A stretch of DNA of 64,000 nucleotides from Flaccisagitta enflata. Taxonomy: Eukaryota; Chaetognatha; Sagittoidea; Aphragmophora. The stretch spans positions 372,001-436,000 of the forward strand of contig OZ231127.1 in the NCBI GenBank assembly GCA_965153355.1. Direction: 5' to 3'. Position 1 is the first letter of the stretch, and each line of letters opens with the position of its first letter. The position numbers were made by a program, and so were the translations under genes. The notes under the pieces were generated by a model, which searched no databases, had not been told where the DNA came from, and was given only the letters and a program-made list of their open reading frames with translations. Below, piece by piece: positions 62,680 through 64,000 of the stretch.

Positions 62680-63230
62680 GATGACGATGACATCAATGAT
62701 GAAGTAAATGACATCAATGATGGCGTAGATGACATCGATGACAAAAAAAGATGAAATCAATGATGGCGTAGATGACATCAATGACAAAGTAGATGACATC
62801 AATGATGGCAATGATATGATCAATGATGGAATGGATGACATTAATGAAAAACTAGATGACATCAATGATGGTGTAGATGAAATCAATAGCGAAGTAGATG
62901 ACATCCATGATGACATAAATGTCATCACTGATGGCATAGATGAGATAGATGACAAAGAAGATGATGTCAATGAGGGCATAGATGACATCTATGAAAAGGT
63001 AGATGATATCAATGATGGCATAGATGACATCTATGACCAAGGAGATGACATCAAAGATGGCTTAGATCACATGACTGATATCAATGATGGAGTAAATGAC
63101 ACCAATGACGGCGTAGATGACATCAATGGCGAAGTAGATGATTTCAATGATGGCTTAGATAGCATCAAAATTGCAGTAGATTATATCAATGATGCCATCA
63201 ATAATGATGAAAATGATACGACATCAATGA
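62680..63230 (+). repeat. 21-bp minisatellite with an in-frame heptad reading
   Basis: About 25 units of GTAGATGACATCAATGATGGC. On the plus strand they read DDINDGV-type heptads for ~165 codons from 62729 and end in unrelated sequence. An upstream frame from 62533 (MLCCWLPWKPACLHLGFKKQ...) enters the same repeat but is shifted by a run of seven A at 62742-62748; six would join the two. Other frames are also open, so a coding role is not shown. Confidence 0.8.
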
Positions 63231-63334
63231 TGGCGGAGTTGTTGACTATGATAGCCAAAATGATATCGATTATAGTTTTTACAGCAGTGATAACCATGAC
63301 TACTATGATGAAGACGGCGACAACGACGACAATG

Positions 63335-64000
<666 letters not shown>

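Overview
The window is eukaryotic and almost certainly from an animal. It contains a 5'-truncated non-LTR retrotransposon of the CR1/Jockey-like supergroup, many non-autonomous DNA transposons with recognisable target-site duplications, and one coding exon with a textbook branch point, acceptor and donor. The density of very long simple repeats, and of transposons that carry GACC/GACG tetranucleotide runs in their cores (comparable to Helentron-associated elements and bivalve 'pearl' elements), hints at a marine invertebrate. The species cannot be fixed from the sequence. Almost none of the window is protein-coding; most long open frames are translations of microsatellites or of minisatellites whose unit length is a multiple of three.

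Layout. 1-2.3 kb: trinucleotide repeats, a small foldback element, then the one convincing host exon (minus strand, 1504-2015), preceded in its intron by five 72-bp tandem copies of its own 3' splice site. 2.3-5.3 kb: repeat families F, A and B. 5.4-11.4 kb: huge CT/GT arrays, D elements, a 67-bp minisatellite and a TA-flanked MITE (K) inside a D element. 11.4-13.1 kb: a composite element splitting a 53-bp minisatellite. 14-20 kb: more D, F, C and E elements and GA/CT arrays. 20-22.7 kb: a TA-flanked MITE inside a 51-bp array, then a near-perfect foldback between two 320-bp direct repeats. 23.5-27.2 kb: an A element broken by a hAT-like element and by the retrotransposon, followed by a C element. 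27-36 kb: simple repeats, MULE-like MITE G1 in an F element, and an F-in-F nest. 36-38 kb: B in C, and a MITE in F. 39-49 kb: CAA/GTT arrays, H, A, foldback, D, F, E and B elements. 49-57 kb: an 11-bp array, the second MULE-like MITE, and a ~145-bp array broken by MITEs I and J (J with a TAGG duplication). 57-64 kb: GAAT, GA and CA arrays, a 2.5-kb foldback (H3) holding another MITE, and a 21-bp array that reads as a heptad repeat.

The most notable system is a set of short structured elements (families A, B, C, F) that insert between two A residues without a target duplication. Each carries a terminal hairpin whose stem differs between subfamilies by compensatory changes. In family F the stem 'tag' near the left end is repeated, inverted, in the right-end hairpin of the same copy. 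Three nested insertions give filled-versus-empty comparisons for the boundaries. I interpret them as non-autonomous Helentron-like rolling-circle elements; no autonomous partner lies in this window.

All family names (A-P) are working labels of mine. Boundaries were read by eye and may be off by a few bases.
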